A DNA stretch of 21,118 bases from CAZBQG01 sp964493945 (GTDB lineage Bacteria > Pseudomonadota > Alphaproteobacteria > Rhodospirillales > UBA2165), in NCBI GenBank assembly GCA_964493945.1, contig CAZBQG010000044.1:1-21118 (forward strand). Direction: 5' to 3'. Position 1 is the stretch's first letter, and each line of letters begins with the position of its first letter. The position numbers and the translations under genes are program-made. Positions 1-6,641 of the stretch are shown here, in pieces. Under the pieces are notes generated by a model that saw nothing but the letters and a program-made list of their open reading frames with translations, was not told the origin of the DNA and did not search any database.

Positions 1-25
1 TCAGAGTGAATCACAAATCAGGTAA

Positions 26-265
26 TCAAGCGAGGTAAATGGGGGCGTCCAGCTGCAGATCCGCCTCCGCATGCCGCCGCTCCGTGATGTCGCGGACGAA
101 ACTGAGATACACCTCCTTGTCCTCATATTTGACCACTCGCGAGGTGATCTCGACGGGTATTTCCCGGCCGTCCTTGTGGGTATGGACGGCCTCAAATTCG
201 ACGCTTCCCTCATGAGCACTGTTTATAGGCAAGATTCCTCCAACCCGAAACTCTTTGGGAATAAT
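26..265 (-). pseudogene. PAS-domain sensory protein remnant
   Basis: The open frame reads through the C-terminal half of a PAS sensory domain. It shows the strand-loop-strand pattern KDGREIPVEI, then SFVRDITERRHAEADL, the usual PAS ending before a linker helix. It stops about nine residues later. There is no N-terminal half of the PAS fold and no kinase, GGDEF or other output domain. The frame is open only back to a stop at 266-268. Its one plausible start is a TTG at 232, with GGAGG a few bases upstream, so a very short peptide could in principle be made. The fragment borders an AT-rich stretch on its upstream side. I infer the leftover of a larger PAS signalling gene broken by deletion or rearrangement. 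A small stand-alone PAS-like protein is less likely. Confidence 0.6.
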
Positions 266-529
266 CTAATACTCGAATACGGGTAAAATATCCCATTCAA
301 TTACCGCCAAAATGACGTGCAAATACGAAAGGTTTTTTTATCCGATACATTTTAATTAGTTCATTTAAAAAGAATTTCAATTGTATAGTTTAGGGTATTT
401 TTGTTTTAATACTTAATGTAGTAAAATCAAAATACATTCACCTACCGTTTTATTTAAGAAATCTCCGCCTTTCACTTTTTCCGCCTTTAGGTTATGTCCT
501 TCGCAAGGATGGTATCGGCTGAGTTCTAT
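266..529. other. AT-rich intergenic region
   Basis: No gene was found in this stretch on either strand. Its core, about 300-480, is strikingly AT-rich with short A and T runs, while the flanking genes are GC-rich. Several loose -10-like hexamers occur, as expected by chance at this composition, and I cannot pick a promoter with confidence. It must contain the promoter of the downstream transporter gene unless that gene is transcribed from further upstream. It may mark a rearrangement or insertion scar, since a broken PAS gene lies at its left edge. Confidence 0.6.
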
Positions 530-534
530 GGAGG
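530..534 (+). promoter_or_regulatory. Ribosome binding site for the transporter gene
   Basis: GGAGG lies nine bases before a TTG at 544. It directly touches another in-frame TTG at 535, which is too close to be served by it. An ATG at 528 overlaps the motif but is in another frame. The site therefore favours 544 as the transporter start. Confidence 0.5.
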
Positions 535-543
535 TTGGGTGTA

Positions 544-1932
544 TTGGTCGTTATATCGCGGGGAATGTTGGGGCTGGCGGTCCTGCTTTGCCTAACCTTG
601 TTAATCCTGCCCGCCGATTGGCTGGGATTGGCGCCGGGCATGGCCAAGGCCGGGGCGGTGATCGCGCTGGCCATCGGGCTTTGGTCGACCGGCGTCGTGC
701 CACCTTTTATGGGTTCTTTGATTTTTATGTTCTGGGCCGTGGTTCTGGGCGTGGCACCCGCCCCGGTGGTTTTCGCGGGCTTCCATGCGGGCGCTTTATG
801 GCTGGTCTTCGGAGGGCTTATTTTGGGCTTGGCGGTGCAGCGTGCCGGGCTCGATCTGCGTCTGGTGGCCGGCATGGTGGGCCGCTTTCCAACGGCTTAT
901 CTGGGGTTGCTTTACGGTATTTTCGGGGTCGGCACCTCGCTCGCTTTCGTCTTACCGTCTGCTTCGGCCCGGGTCGCCCTTCTGGTTCCCATCATTCTGG
1001 CCCTGGTCCAGAGCCTTGGATTTGCAAGGGATTCACGAGGGCGGGCCGGGCTGGTCCTGGCTGCGGCCATGGGGACCATGATACCGGCCTTCGCCATCCT
1101 GCCGGCCAATGTACCCAATATGGGTCTGTTCGGGGCGGCGGAAAGCATTTACGGCATCGGGCTGACCTATGGCGACTATATATGGCTCAATTTCCCGGTG
1201 CTGGGGGTGGGGGCGATTATCATCTACCCTCTATTGATCGCTTTTCTGTTCGCCGATAAGCCGGGAGCCATGGAGGAAAGTACCCCTCCCGAAAGCTGGA
1301 GCGGCGGCGAAATCAGGCTGACCCTGATCCTGGGACTGGCCCTGGCACTATGGGTCAGCGACCGGGCGCACGGTATTTCACCTGCCTGGGTGGCCCTGGG
1401 GGCGGGATTGCTGTGTGTCTGGCCGGGTGCGGGGCTGCTCACACCCAATTCCATCGCCAAGGAATTGGATTACGGTCCGGTACTGTTCCTGGCCGGGATC
1501 ATCGGGCTCGGCGCCGTCACCACCCATAGCGGCTTGGGGACGCTGATCGGTGAACGGCTGCTCCAGGCCCTTGAGGTAACGCCCGGCCGGGACGGGGCCA
1601 ATTTTGCAGCCATCGCCGGCATCGCTCTGGTGGTCGGCGTGCTCACCACGCTACCGGCCCAGCCGGCGATCATGGCGCCCATGGCCCAGGCCATGTCTGA
1701 GGCCACGGGCTGGCCGTTGATCAGCGCCCTCATGGTGCCCGTCGCGTCCTGGATGTTCTTTCCTTTTCCCTTTCAGGCGCCGCCACTGATTATCGCCGTG
1801 GCGCTCGGTGGATTGCGCATCGCCTGGGTAATCCGCCTGCTCCTCGCCTTCATGGTGCTGGGCGTTCTGGTTCTGCTGCCGCTGCATTATATGTGGGGGC
1901 GCTGGTTGGGTTATTTCGTTGCGGCTTCTTAA
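544..1932 (+). CDS. SLC13 (DASS) family anion permease
   Basis: This is a polytopic inner-membrane protein of about 462 residues, almost entirely hydrophobic, with roughly a dozen membrane segments. The layout matches the divalent anion:Na+ symporter family (SLC13, sodium:sulfate symporter type). It has a tryptophan-rich GALWLVFGGLILGLAVQRAGL segment, a first hairpin reading FVLPSASARVALLVP, and a second, repeat-related motif TTLPAQPAIMAPMAQAM. Family members move sulfate or di- and tricarboxylates. The canonical Ser-Asn-Thr substrate/sodium motifs are not present as such, so the substrate is unknown. The start is uncertain: TTG 544 is best placed relative to GGAGG, with TTG 535 and ATG 565 as alternatives. 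Its stop codon overlaps the stop of the convergent ytoQ. The family call is fairly sure; transport specificity is not. Confidence 0.8.
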   Translation: MVVISRGMLGLAVLLCLTLLILPADWLGLAPGMAKAGAVIALAIGLWSTGVVPPFMGSLIFMFWAVVLGVAPAPVVFAGFHAGALWLVFGGLILGLAVQRAGLDLRLVAGMVGRFPTAYLGLLYGIFGVGTSLAFVLPSASARVALLVPIILALVQSLGFARDSRGRAGLVLAAAMGTMIPAFAILPANVPNMGLFGAAESIYGIGLTYGDYIWLNFPVLGVGAIIIYPLLIAFLFADKPGAMEESTPPESWSGGEIRLTLILGLALALWVSDRAHGISPAWVALGAGLLCVWPGAGLLTPNSIAKELDYGPVLFLAGIIGLGAVTTHSGLGTLIGERLLQALEVTPGRDGANFAAIAGIALVVGVLTTLPAQPAIMAPMAQAMSEATGWPLISALMVPVASWMFFPFPFQAPPLIIAVALGGLRIAWVIRLLLAFMVLGVLVLLPLHYMWGRWLGYFVAAS

Positions 1933-2387
1933 AGCGTGCCTTTGACGGCATAGGCCAGCACCCGGACCACCTGTTCGGAGGTTTGGGCCACTGCCAAAGC
2001 GGCTGCGTCCACTTCTTTGAGGGCATGGGTCAGATCGCCATCATGGAGCACGATGATCGGCTTGCCCAAGGCGGCGGCGTAGCCGGCATCGAAAGCCGCG
2101 TTCCATTGACGGTATTTATCCCCGAAACGGACGACAACCAGATCGGCCTTCTCGATCAGGGTGCGGGTGCGGATGGCGTTGATCTGGGCACCCTTATGGT
2201 CGGTCCAGAAGGCGCTATCCTCTGGCCCCAGGATTTCCGTGCCGCAGATATCGGAAGACGAATGATCGGTGACCGGCCCGCTGAGCGCGATCTGCAACCC
2301 GTCCGCCTGGATGCCTTCGGCGATGCGTTCGCGCCAATCGGAATGAATCTCTCCCGATAGGTATGCCGTCCAAGTCTCACCTGCCAT
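1929..2387 (-). CDS. ytoQ: YtoQ family protein
   Basis: A 152-residue cytosolic protein matching the YtoQ family, a small group related to nucleoside 2-deoxyribosyltransferases. Visible hallmarks are the N-terminal WTAYLSGEIHSDWRERI, the central FWTDHKGAQINAIRTRTLI, and KADLVVVRFGDKYRQWNAAFDAG followed by GKPIIVLH. These correspond to the Rossmann-like strand ends of that fold. No biochemical role is established for the family that I can name, so the transferase relation is structural analogy only. The ATG at 2387 is chosen because a full AGGAGG sits eight bases upstream. The longer frame to 2435 adds 16 unrelated residues. It lies 57 bp behind the Nudix gene on the same strand and may be cotranscribed with it. 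Confidence 0.85.
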   Translation of the reverse strand: MAGETWTAYLSGEIHSDWRERIAEGIQADGLQIALSGPVTDHSSSDICGTEILGPEDSAFWTDHKGAQINAIRTRTLIEKADLVVVRFGDKYRQWNAAFDAGYAAALGKPIIVLHDGDLTHALKEVDAAALAVAQTSEQVVRVLAYAVKGTL

Positions 2388-2395
2388 TTGCCCAA

Positions 2396-2401
2396 CCTCC
2401 T
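2396..2401 (-). promoter_or_regulatory. Ribosome binding site for ytoQ
   Basis: A perfect AGGAGG on the minus strand lies eight bases before the ATG at 2387. It is one of the strongest sites in the window and settles the ytoQ start. Confidence 0.8.
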
Positions 2402-2444
2402 GATTATGTGACCCCGCCTCACAGACCATGCACAAGACGGCGTC

Positions 2445-3293
2445 TCAGGGCAAGAGAGCTTCCATAAGCGCATCCCGGTCCGGATGGCCGGCATCGATAA
2501 GCCCGTGACGCAAAAGGAAATGAATGATCACCAGAGTGCAATTGAATTTGAAATCCTCTCCCCCATCGACCAGACCGGCGGCCTGTTCCACCGGCATGCG
2601 GAGGAATTCCGCCACCTCTCCGTCCGTGTTGCGGGGTTGGAAATCTTCGGAAATTTCCAGATCAAAGCAAAAAAGAGTATCGCGCCTGAGCCCGCCATCT
2701 GTTTCCAGAAGATAAGATATGCTGCCCACCTCTTGGGCCTGGCGGGCCATATGATCCGGCATGCCTGCCTCCTCGGCGCATTCCTTGATCAGATTTTCGA
2801 GCAAGCCCAAGCCGTGAGGCTGACCCCCGGCGACCATATTATCAAGCTTGCCCGGCGCCAGGGCGGAATTGGCGGCGCGGCGCCCGATCCACAAATCCAT
2901 ACCGCCATCCGGGCGGTGCACAAAGCCGTTTAGATGCACCCCATAAGCGCGCACGCCGAAGAGCGCCACGGCAGCGCGCTCCATGATGAACAGGGCGGGA
3001 TCCTGGTAATCGGCAGCCACCGGAAAAGGCTCGTCGCGCCAATGGGAAATCAGCCCTTCGGCGGCCAGGGCGCGGGTGACCCGGTCCAGGGCTTCGCTGC
3101 GCGCCTCAAAGCCCTGCAAGGCGGGAATCAGACCCAGGCCGTCATCCGTATGACAAAATACATCGGGGAATTGTTCGAGACGCCCGAGCAGGGCCGGCGC
3201 GACCCAGCCTATCTGGGCGCCATCCACCAGCCATGGAATGAGGCCCGTCAAATCGTGACAGTTGCACGCCCGGACGTGATCTAGAAAACTCAC
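2445..3293 (-). CDS. DUF4743 domain Nudix hydrolase
   Basis: A 282-residue protein with an N-terminal DUF4743-type region (about 1-120) and a C-terminal Nudix domain (about 120-260). Proteins of this layout resemble the Nudix part of fungal thiamine-pyrophosphokinase fusions of the Tnr3 type. They probably hydrolyse a nucleoside- or thiamin-diphosphate-like compound, but the substrate here is unknown. The Nudix box spans residues 156-178 and ends KECAEEAGM, which keeps the metal-binding glutamates. The first consensus Glu is Leu162 and the consensus Arg is Lys170, which I recall as usual for this subfamily. Translation probably starts at GTG 3293, with no clear Shine-Dalgarno site. It follows the GcrA-family gene by 42 bp and precedes ytoQ on the same strand. 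Confidence 0.85.
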   Translation of the reverse strand: MSFLDHVRACNCHDLTGLIPWLVDGAQIGWVAPALLGRLEQFPDVFCHTDDGLGLIPALQGFEARSEALDRVTRALAAEGLISHWRDEPFPVAADYQDPALFIMERAAVALFGVRAYGVHLNGFVHRPDGGMDLWIGRRAANSALAPGKLDNMVAGGQPHGLGLLENLIKECAEEAGMPDHMARQAQEVGSISYLLETDGGLRRDTLFCFDLEISEDFQPRNTDGEVAEFLRMPVEQAAGLVDGGEDFKFNCTLVIIHFLLRHGLIDAGHPDRDALMEALLP

Positions 3294-3335
3294 ACGTTTA
3301 GCCGCCGGCCCAGGAAAGGTGCGGGCACCGCCTTT

Positions 3336-3716
3336 TTAAGCGGCGGCCTTTTCCCTTCTGGATTTGGGGTTGGTCGACAAATAGGCGAGAGAGCAATGGG
3401 CCTCGCAATAGGGCTTTCCGCTGACCGCCGGCGCGCCGCAAAAGCGGAATTCCGGCTTACCCGGCTCGCCGTCGGGCCAGCTGCACATGGTCGAGGTGAG
3501 CCTTTCCAGGGTGACAACCTTGGGCTTGCGGGGCACCGAGGGCTGGCGGCGCATGGCCAGGTCCAGCCGGCGGGCCTTGCCGATAACAGAATTCTTGGTG
3601 ATCCCCAAACGACGGCCGATTTCACTGGCTGACAGGCCGGACGCCCATAATTTGCTCAATTCGGCGACCCGTTCCGATGTCCATTGATGGCCTGGAGCCA
3701 CTGTCATGTTTTTCAT
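3336..3716 (-). CDS. GcrA family cell cycle regulator
   Basis: A 126-residue DNA-associated regulator. Residues 12-52 form the GcrA helix-turn-helix (WTSERVAELSKLW, then GLSASEIGRRLGITKNSVIGKARRL). The C-terminal part carries the conserved Cys/His pattern CSWP (Cys78), FCG (Cys93) and PYCEAH (Cys104, His107). GcrA works with sigma-70 RNA polymerase at promoters carrying methylated GANTC sites in alphaproteobacteria. This protein is shorter than Caulobacter GcrA, has about ten extra residues before the HTH, and differs in the recognition region (TKNSVIGKARRL rather than the usual RNAVIGKVHRL). I therefore think it may be a paralogue, not the master regulator. ATG 3716 is chosen because GGGGAG lies six bases upstream. 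A GANTC site occurs at about 3758-3762 in its leader. Confidence 0.87.
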   Translation of the reverse strand: MKNMTVAPGHQWTSERVAELSKLWASGLSASEIGRRLGITKNSVIGKARRLDLAMRRQPSVPRKPKVVTLERLTSTMCSWPDGEPGKPEFRFCGAPAVSGKPYCEAHCSLAYLSTNPKSRREKAAA

Positions 3717-3778
3717 ATGCCGCTCCCCAAATCCCGATTTCATCCTTGATGGCCCTATGAATCCCGCCACCAGGGGAG

Positions 3779-3807
3779 TTTTTACTATATTTGGAAAAAG
3801 CTTTCAA
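3779..3807 (-). promoter_or_regulatory. Possible sigma-70 promoter of the GcrA-family gene
   Basis: On the minus strand TTGAAA (3802-3807) is followed after exactly 17 bases by TAAAAA (3779-3784). The -35 matches consensus at five of six positions and the -10 at four of six. It lies about 60-90 bases before the start codon in an AT-rich part of the 280-bp divergent gap, and a GANTC site lies just downstream. The call is by eye only. Confidence 0.35.
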
Positions 3808-3996
3808 GCATTCCACAACATATCGTGTAAGTTTATAGATATTGTGAATAAAACCTGATCAGCCATAACTGATGAAATTTGCGGCATCGCCAAATTTTGC
3901 CTTGGCCGCGCATTTGAAATAGCCGAAAATTGTTCATTGCTGGGGCGCCACTCCGGTTGGCGGCACCGTCTGGCGATTTCCTTGACGGCGGGGGCC

Positions 3997-4785
3997 ATGG
4001 CGGCGATGGGACGGTTTCTTATTGGACTTTTGGTAATGGGCTGGGTTCTGGCTAGCCTGGGGCCATCCTCGTCCTGGGCTCAGAGCTCCCGCAAACCCAT
4101 CGAAATATTGCCGGCCATTTCGGAAACTTATCTGGTGACCCGCGACGCCAACATCCGGGCGGGCGCCAAGAACTCGTCCAAACGGACCGGCCGGGTAAAA
4201 AAAGGAGAACGGCTGAAAGTCACGGGCCGGGCCAGATATAGCCAATGGTACGCCATCACGGGCCGTGGGAAAGGTACAAGGTTTGTCTATGGCACAGTTC
4301 TGGCGCCCCTGATCGATGGCCGCCTAAGCCAGGATATAAAAGGGAAATTATCGGCCAAGGGTAGGCCAAAATGCGATTTTACGCTTCAATTCATGGGCAT
4401 CAGCACCATTGAGGGCGAGTTGCTTCGCACTTTCGATTATGACGTCACCTTCAACTGCAAACGGCGCAAGGTGTCTTTTCAATTCAACGCGACCATGTTC
4501 GCCACCGAAATGCCTTATCTGAAAATAACCAAACCCATTTATCAGATTAACCTCGATTTGCTGAATGTGCCGGGTGGCGAGCGCGACGTGCTTTCGGTCA
4601 CCATCATGTATCACCGCGCAAAAAAGGAAATCCTGTTCGATGGCCTGTCTAACCCGCCCCTGGGTGATGGGCGCAAACCGGAAAAAATGCCGGCAAAAAC
4701 GGTTCGGGATGCCTTGGTCGGGGCGCTGGTCATGGGCCATGCCGCCTGGGGGCCAAAATTATGGACCCATTTGGTAAAACCCTGA
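3997..4785 (+). CDS. Secreted SH3-like domain protein
   Basis: The 262-residue product begins with a signal peptide (hydrophobic residues about 6-22, probable cleavage near SSWAQ, residue 29), so it should be periplasmic. Residues about 45-105 form a bacterial SH3-like domain: TRDANIRAGAKNSSKRTGRV, KKGERLKVTGRA and QWYAI, ending FVYGTVLAPL. Such domains usually bind peptidoglycan or cell-wall peptides. The remaining 150 residues look rich in beta strands, contain two cysteines (Cys126 and Cys154) that could pair, and match no family I recognise. I chose ATG 3997 since it begins just before the signal sequence; TTG 3937 and ATG 4006 are alternatives. The gene diverges from the GcrA-family gene across a 280-bp gap and is followed by a small hairpin. 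Confidence 0.7.
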   Translation: MAAMGRFLIGLLVMGWVLASLGPSSSWAQSSRKPIEILPAISETYLVTRDANIRAGAKNSSKRTGRVKKGERLKVTGRARYSQWYAITGRGKGTRFVYGTVLAPLIDGRLSQDIKGKLSAKGRPKCDFTLQFMGISTIEGELLRTFDYDVTFNCKRRKVSFQFNATMFATEMPYLKITKPIYQINLDLLNVPGGERDVLSVTIMYHRAKKEILFDGLSNPPLGDGRKPEKMPAKTVRDALVGALVMGHAAWGPKLWTHLVKP

Positions 4786-4807
4786 GCCGATCAAATTTGC
4801 AATCGGC
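4786..4807 (+). terminator. Weak hairpin after the SH3-protein gene
   Basis: GCCGAT and ATCGGC form a six-base-pair stem with a ten-base loop directly after the stop codon. It is followed by CTTAATTGT, not a T run, so it is at best a weak intrinsic terminator. Confidence 0.3.
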
Positions 4808-4878
4808 CTTAATTGTCCCCATTCTAATTCAACGGCTTTGAAAACTCCCTTTCGCTCATTACATAAACATTAAATAAG

Positions 4879-5274
4879 ATGAATCTTCGCAGACCAAAAT
4901 TTTTCCTGCTGATTTCAGTGGTTCTGGGCGGAACCAGTTTTCTTTCGTTTTTAACCCTGGACAATCTCATTACCGCCCAGAAAGAAAGTGGCGCCCAGAA
5001 CAACATCGCGGGCAGCCAGCGAATGCTGTCGCAGCGCATGGGCCTTCTGGCCCAGCGCCTGATAGGCGAACCGGACCCGGCCCGGCGCAAAGCGTTGCGC
5101 TCCAGCCTGGCGGCGGCGGCGGATATGATGGAGCGCCGCCATATGGGTCTGATCCATGGATCTCCGGCGATGAAACTACCCTCGGAGCTTTCGGCCGAGT
5201 CGCGGGCAATGTATTTCGGCCCCGCCCGCTTCGTCGGCCCTGATTTGCTGGATTGGATGGACAACTGGAAATAA
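4879..5274 (+). CDS. PilJ-type sensor domain stub
   Basis: A 131-residue protein with one N-terminal membrane helix (about 8-28) followed by the N-terminal sensing motif of the PilJ/NarX-like type IV pili methyl-accepting domain: NNIAGSQRMLSQRM at residues 41-54, a second helix, then ESRAMYFGP. In known proteins this module sits in front of HAMP, kinase, GGDEF or chemotaxis output domains. Here the frame ends soon after the motif, at DLLDWMDNWK, with nothing following but the convergent purD. It is thus either a stand-alone periplasmic sensor or a truncated gene. No strong Shine-Dalgarno site precedes the ATG. The domain call is good; whether the gene works is unknown. Confidence 0.65.
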   Translation: MNLRRPKFFLLISVVLGGTSFLSFLTLDNLITAQKESGAQNNIAGSQRMLSQRMGLLAQRLIGEPDPARRKALRSSLAAAADMMERRHMGLIHGSPAMKLPSELSAESRAMYFGPARFVGPDLLDWMDNWK

Positions 5275-5275
5275 C

Positions 5276-5293
5276 CCGGAACTCTAATTCCGG
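5276..5293. terminator. Inverted repeat between the convergent sensor-stub and purD genes
   Basis: CCGGAA and TTCCGG flank a six-base loop that contains the purD stop codon (TAG, minus strand 5284-5286). The short symmetric stem lies between two convergent genes and could slow polymerase from both sides. Only short T-containing stretches follow, so termination is weakly supported. Confidence 0.35.
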
Positions 5294-6558
5294 TTTAATG
5301 CTCGCCAGCCGATATCAGTTCGCCAAAATCCATCCGCCCAATCAACCTGATCCACGGCCCCATAGGCCCGCGCCCGGGCCTGGGCTAAGCCGCCGCCAAG
5401 TGCTGTCACCCCCAAAACCCGCCCGCCATTGGCCAGGATGCGGTCCCCATCAGTTTTGGTCCCGGCATGAAAAACCGTGACCCCATCGCCTGCCCCGGCG
5501 GCATCGAGATTTCCAATCGCCGAACCTTTTTCGTAAGTTCCGGGATAACCCTTGGCGGCCATGACCACGACGAGGGCGTCTTCTTCGGTCCATTCAACCC
5601 GGCATTCGCTGAGCCGCCCCTGGGCTGCTGCCAGCAAAAGTTCCACCAGATCGGATTTAAGCCGGGCCATGAGCACCTGACATTCGGGATCGCCGAAGCG
5701 CACATTGTATTCCAGCACCTTGGGCCCGGCCCCGTCGATCATCAGCCCGGCATAAAGCACGCCCTTGTAAGGGCGCCCTTCGGCGGCCATGCCCCGGATG
5801 GTGGGCTGGATGATGGTTTGCATGATGGTCTCGGCCATTTCCGGGGTAATGACCGGTGCCGGTGAATAGGCGCCCATGCCGCCGGTGTTGGGCCCCTTAT
5901 CGCCATCATACGCGGCCTTATGGTCCTGGGCAGAGGCCAGCGGAAGGGCCGTCTCACCATCCACCAGGGCAAAAAAGCTGGCCTCCTCGCCGCCCAGAAA
6001 TTCCTCGATCACCACTTCTTCGCCGGCATTGCCGAAGGCCCGCTCGCCCATGATCAGATCGACGGCGTCCCTGGCCTGGGCCTCGTTATCGCAAAGAATA
6101 ACCCCCTTGCCGGCGGCCAATCCGTCCGCCTTGACGACGATGGGAGCCCCCTGGGCGCTGATATAATCAAGGGCCGCCTGGCGTTCCGTGAACCTGCCAT
6201 AGCGGGCCGTGGGAATATCATATTTGGCGAACAAATCCTTCATGAACCCTTTGGAGCCTTCCAGTATCGCCGCCTTGGCGCTGGGCCCGAATGCCGGGAT
6301 GCCTTCCGCCTCCAGCCGGTCCACCAATCCTTCGACCAGGGGCGCTTCCGGCCCGACGATGACAAACCCCACGCCTTCATCCTTGGCGAACCGGACCAGT
6401 CCGTCCAGATCCTCGGCCGCCAAATCCAGACATGTGGCCAGACCCACCATGCCCGCATTGCCAGGCGCACAGAAAAGTTCATCGCAGAGGGGGGATTTGG
6501 CTGCGGCCCAGGCCAGGGAATGTTCGCGCCCACCGCCGCCGACGATCAGTATTTTCAT
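5284..6558 (-). CDS. purD: Phosphoribosylamine--glycine ligase
   Basis: PurD (GAR synthetase), second step of de novo purine synthesis, joins phosphoribosylamine and glycine using ATP in the cytosol. The 424-residue length is standard. The N-terminal domain opens MKILIVGGGGREHSLAW and includes VGPEAPLV (residues 68-75). The ATP-grasp part has VVKADGLAAGKGV (141-153), the loop GPNTGGMGAYSP (222-233), and the metal-binding EYNVRFGDPECQ (283-294). All key motifs are intact. The ATG at 6558 has a GGGGGAG about eleven bases upstream. It diverges from xseA across 83 bp, a pairing I recall as common in alphaproteobacteria, and converges on the sensor-stub gene. Confidence 0.97.
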   Translation of the reverse strand: MKILIVGGGGREHSLAWAAAKSPLCDELFCAPGNAGMVGLATCLDLAAEDLDGLVRFAKDEGVGFVIVGPEAPLVEGLVDRLEAEGIPAFGPSAKAAILEGSKGFMKDLFAKYDIPTARYGRFTERQAALDYISAQGAPIVVKADGLAAGKGVILCDNEAQARDAVDLIMGERAFGNAGEEVVIEEFLGGEEASFFALVDGETALPLASAQDHKAAYDGDKGPNTGGMGAYSPAPVITPEMAETIMQTIIQPTIRGMAAEGRPYKGVLYAGLMIDGAGPKVLEYNVRFGDPECQVLMARLKSDLVELLLAAAQGRLSECRVEWTEEDALVVVMAAKGYPGTYEKGSAIGNLDAAGAGDGVTVFHAGTKTDGDRILANGGRVLGVTALGGGLAQARARAYGAVDQVDWADGFWRTDIGWRALNRN

Positions 6559-6641
6559 GAAAATTCACACTCCCCCTGGTTTTCGCCCGGCCGAATGCTC
6601 TCTATACCGGAGCGCCAAGCTAGCATAGATTAGGGTCCGAG

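Noticed and set aside
1..219. 72-codon minus-strand frame at the left edge
   Set aside because: Its arginine- and serine-rich translation is a shadow of the PAS fragment, which has the recognisable sequence in the neighbouring frame.
340..440. CtrA-type box (TTAA-N7-TTAA) in the AT-rich region
   Set aside because: TTAA pairs occur but with spacings of three and nine bases, not seven, and are expected by chance in such AT-rich DNA.
528..1259. Overlapping 243-codon frame starting at ATG 528
   Set aside because: It is a glycine- and arginine-rich shadow of the transporter in another frame. The transporter frame has clear membrane segments and family motifs.
3294..3335. GGTGC/GCACC inverted repeat with a nearby T run between the GcrA-family and Nudix genes
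   Set aside because: The T run lies on the plus-strand side, where no gene is being terminated, and in the minus direction the loop would be too short for a normal terminator.
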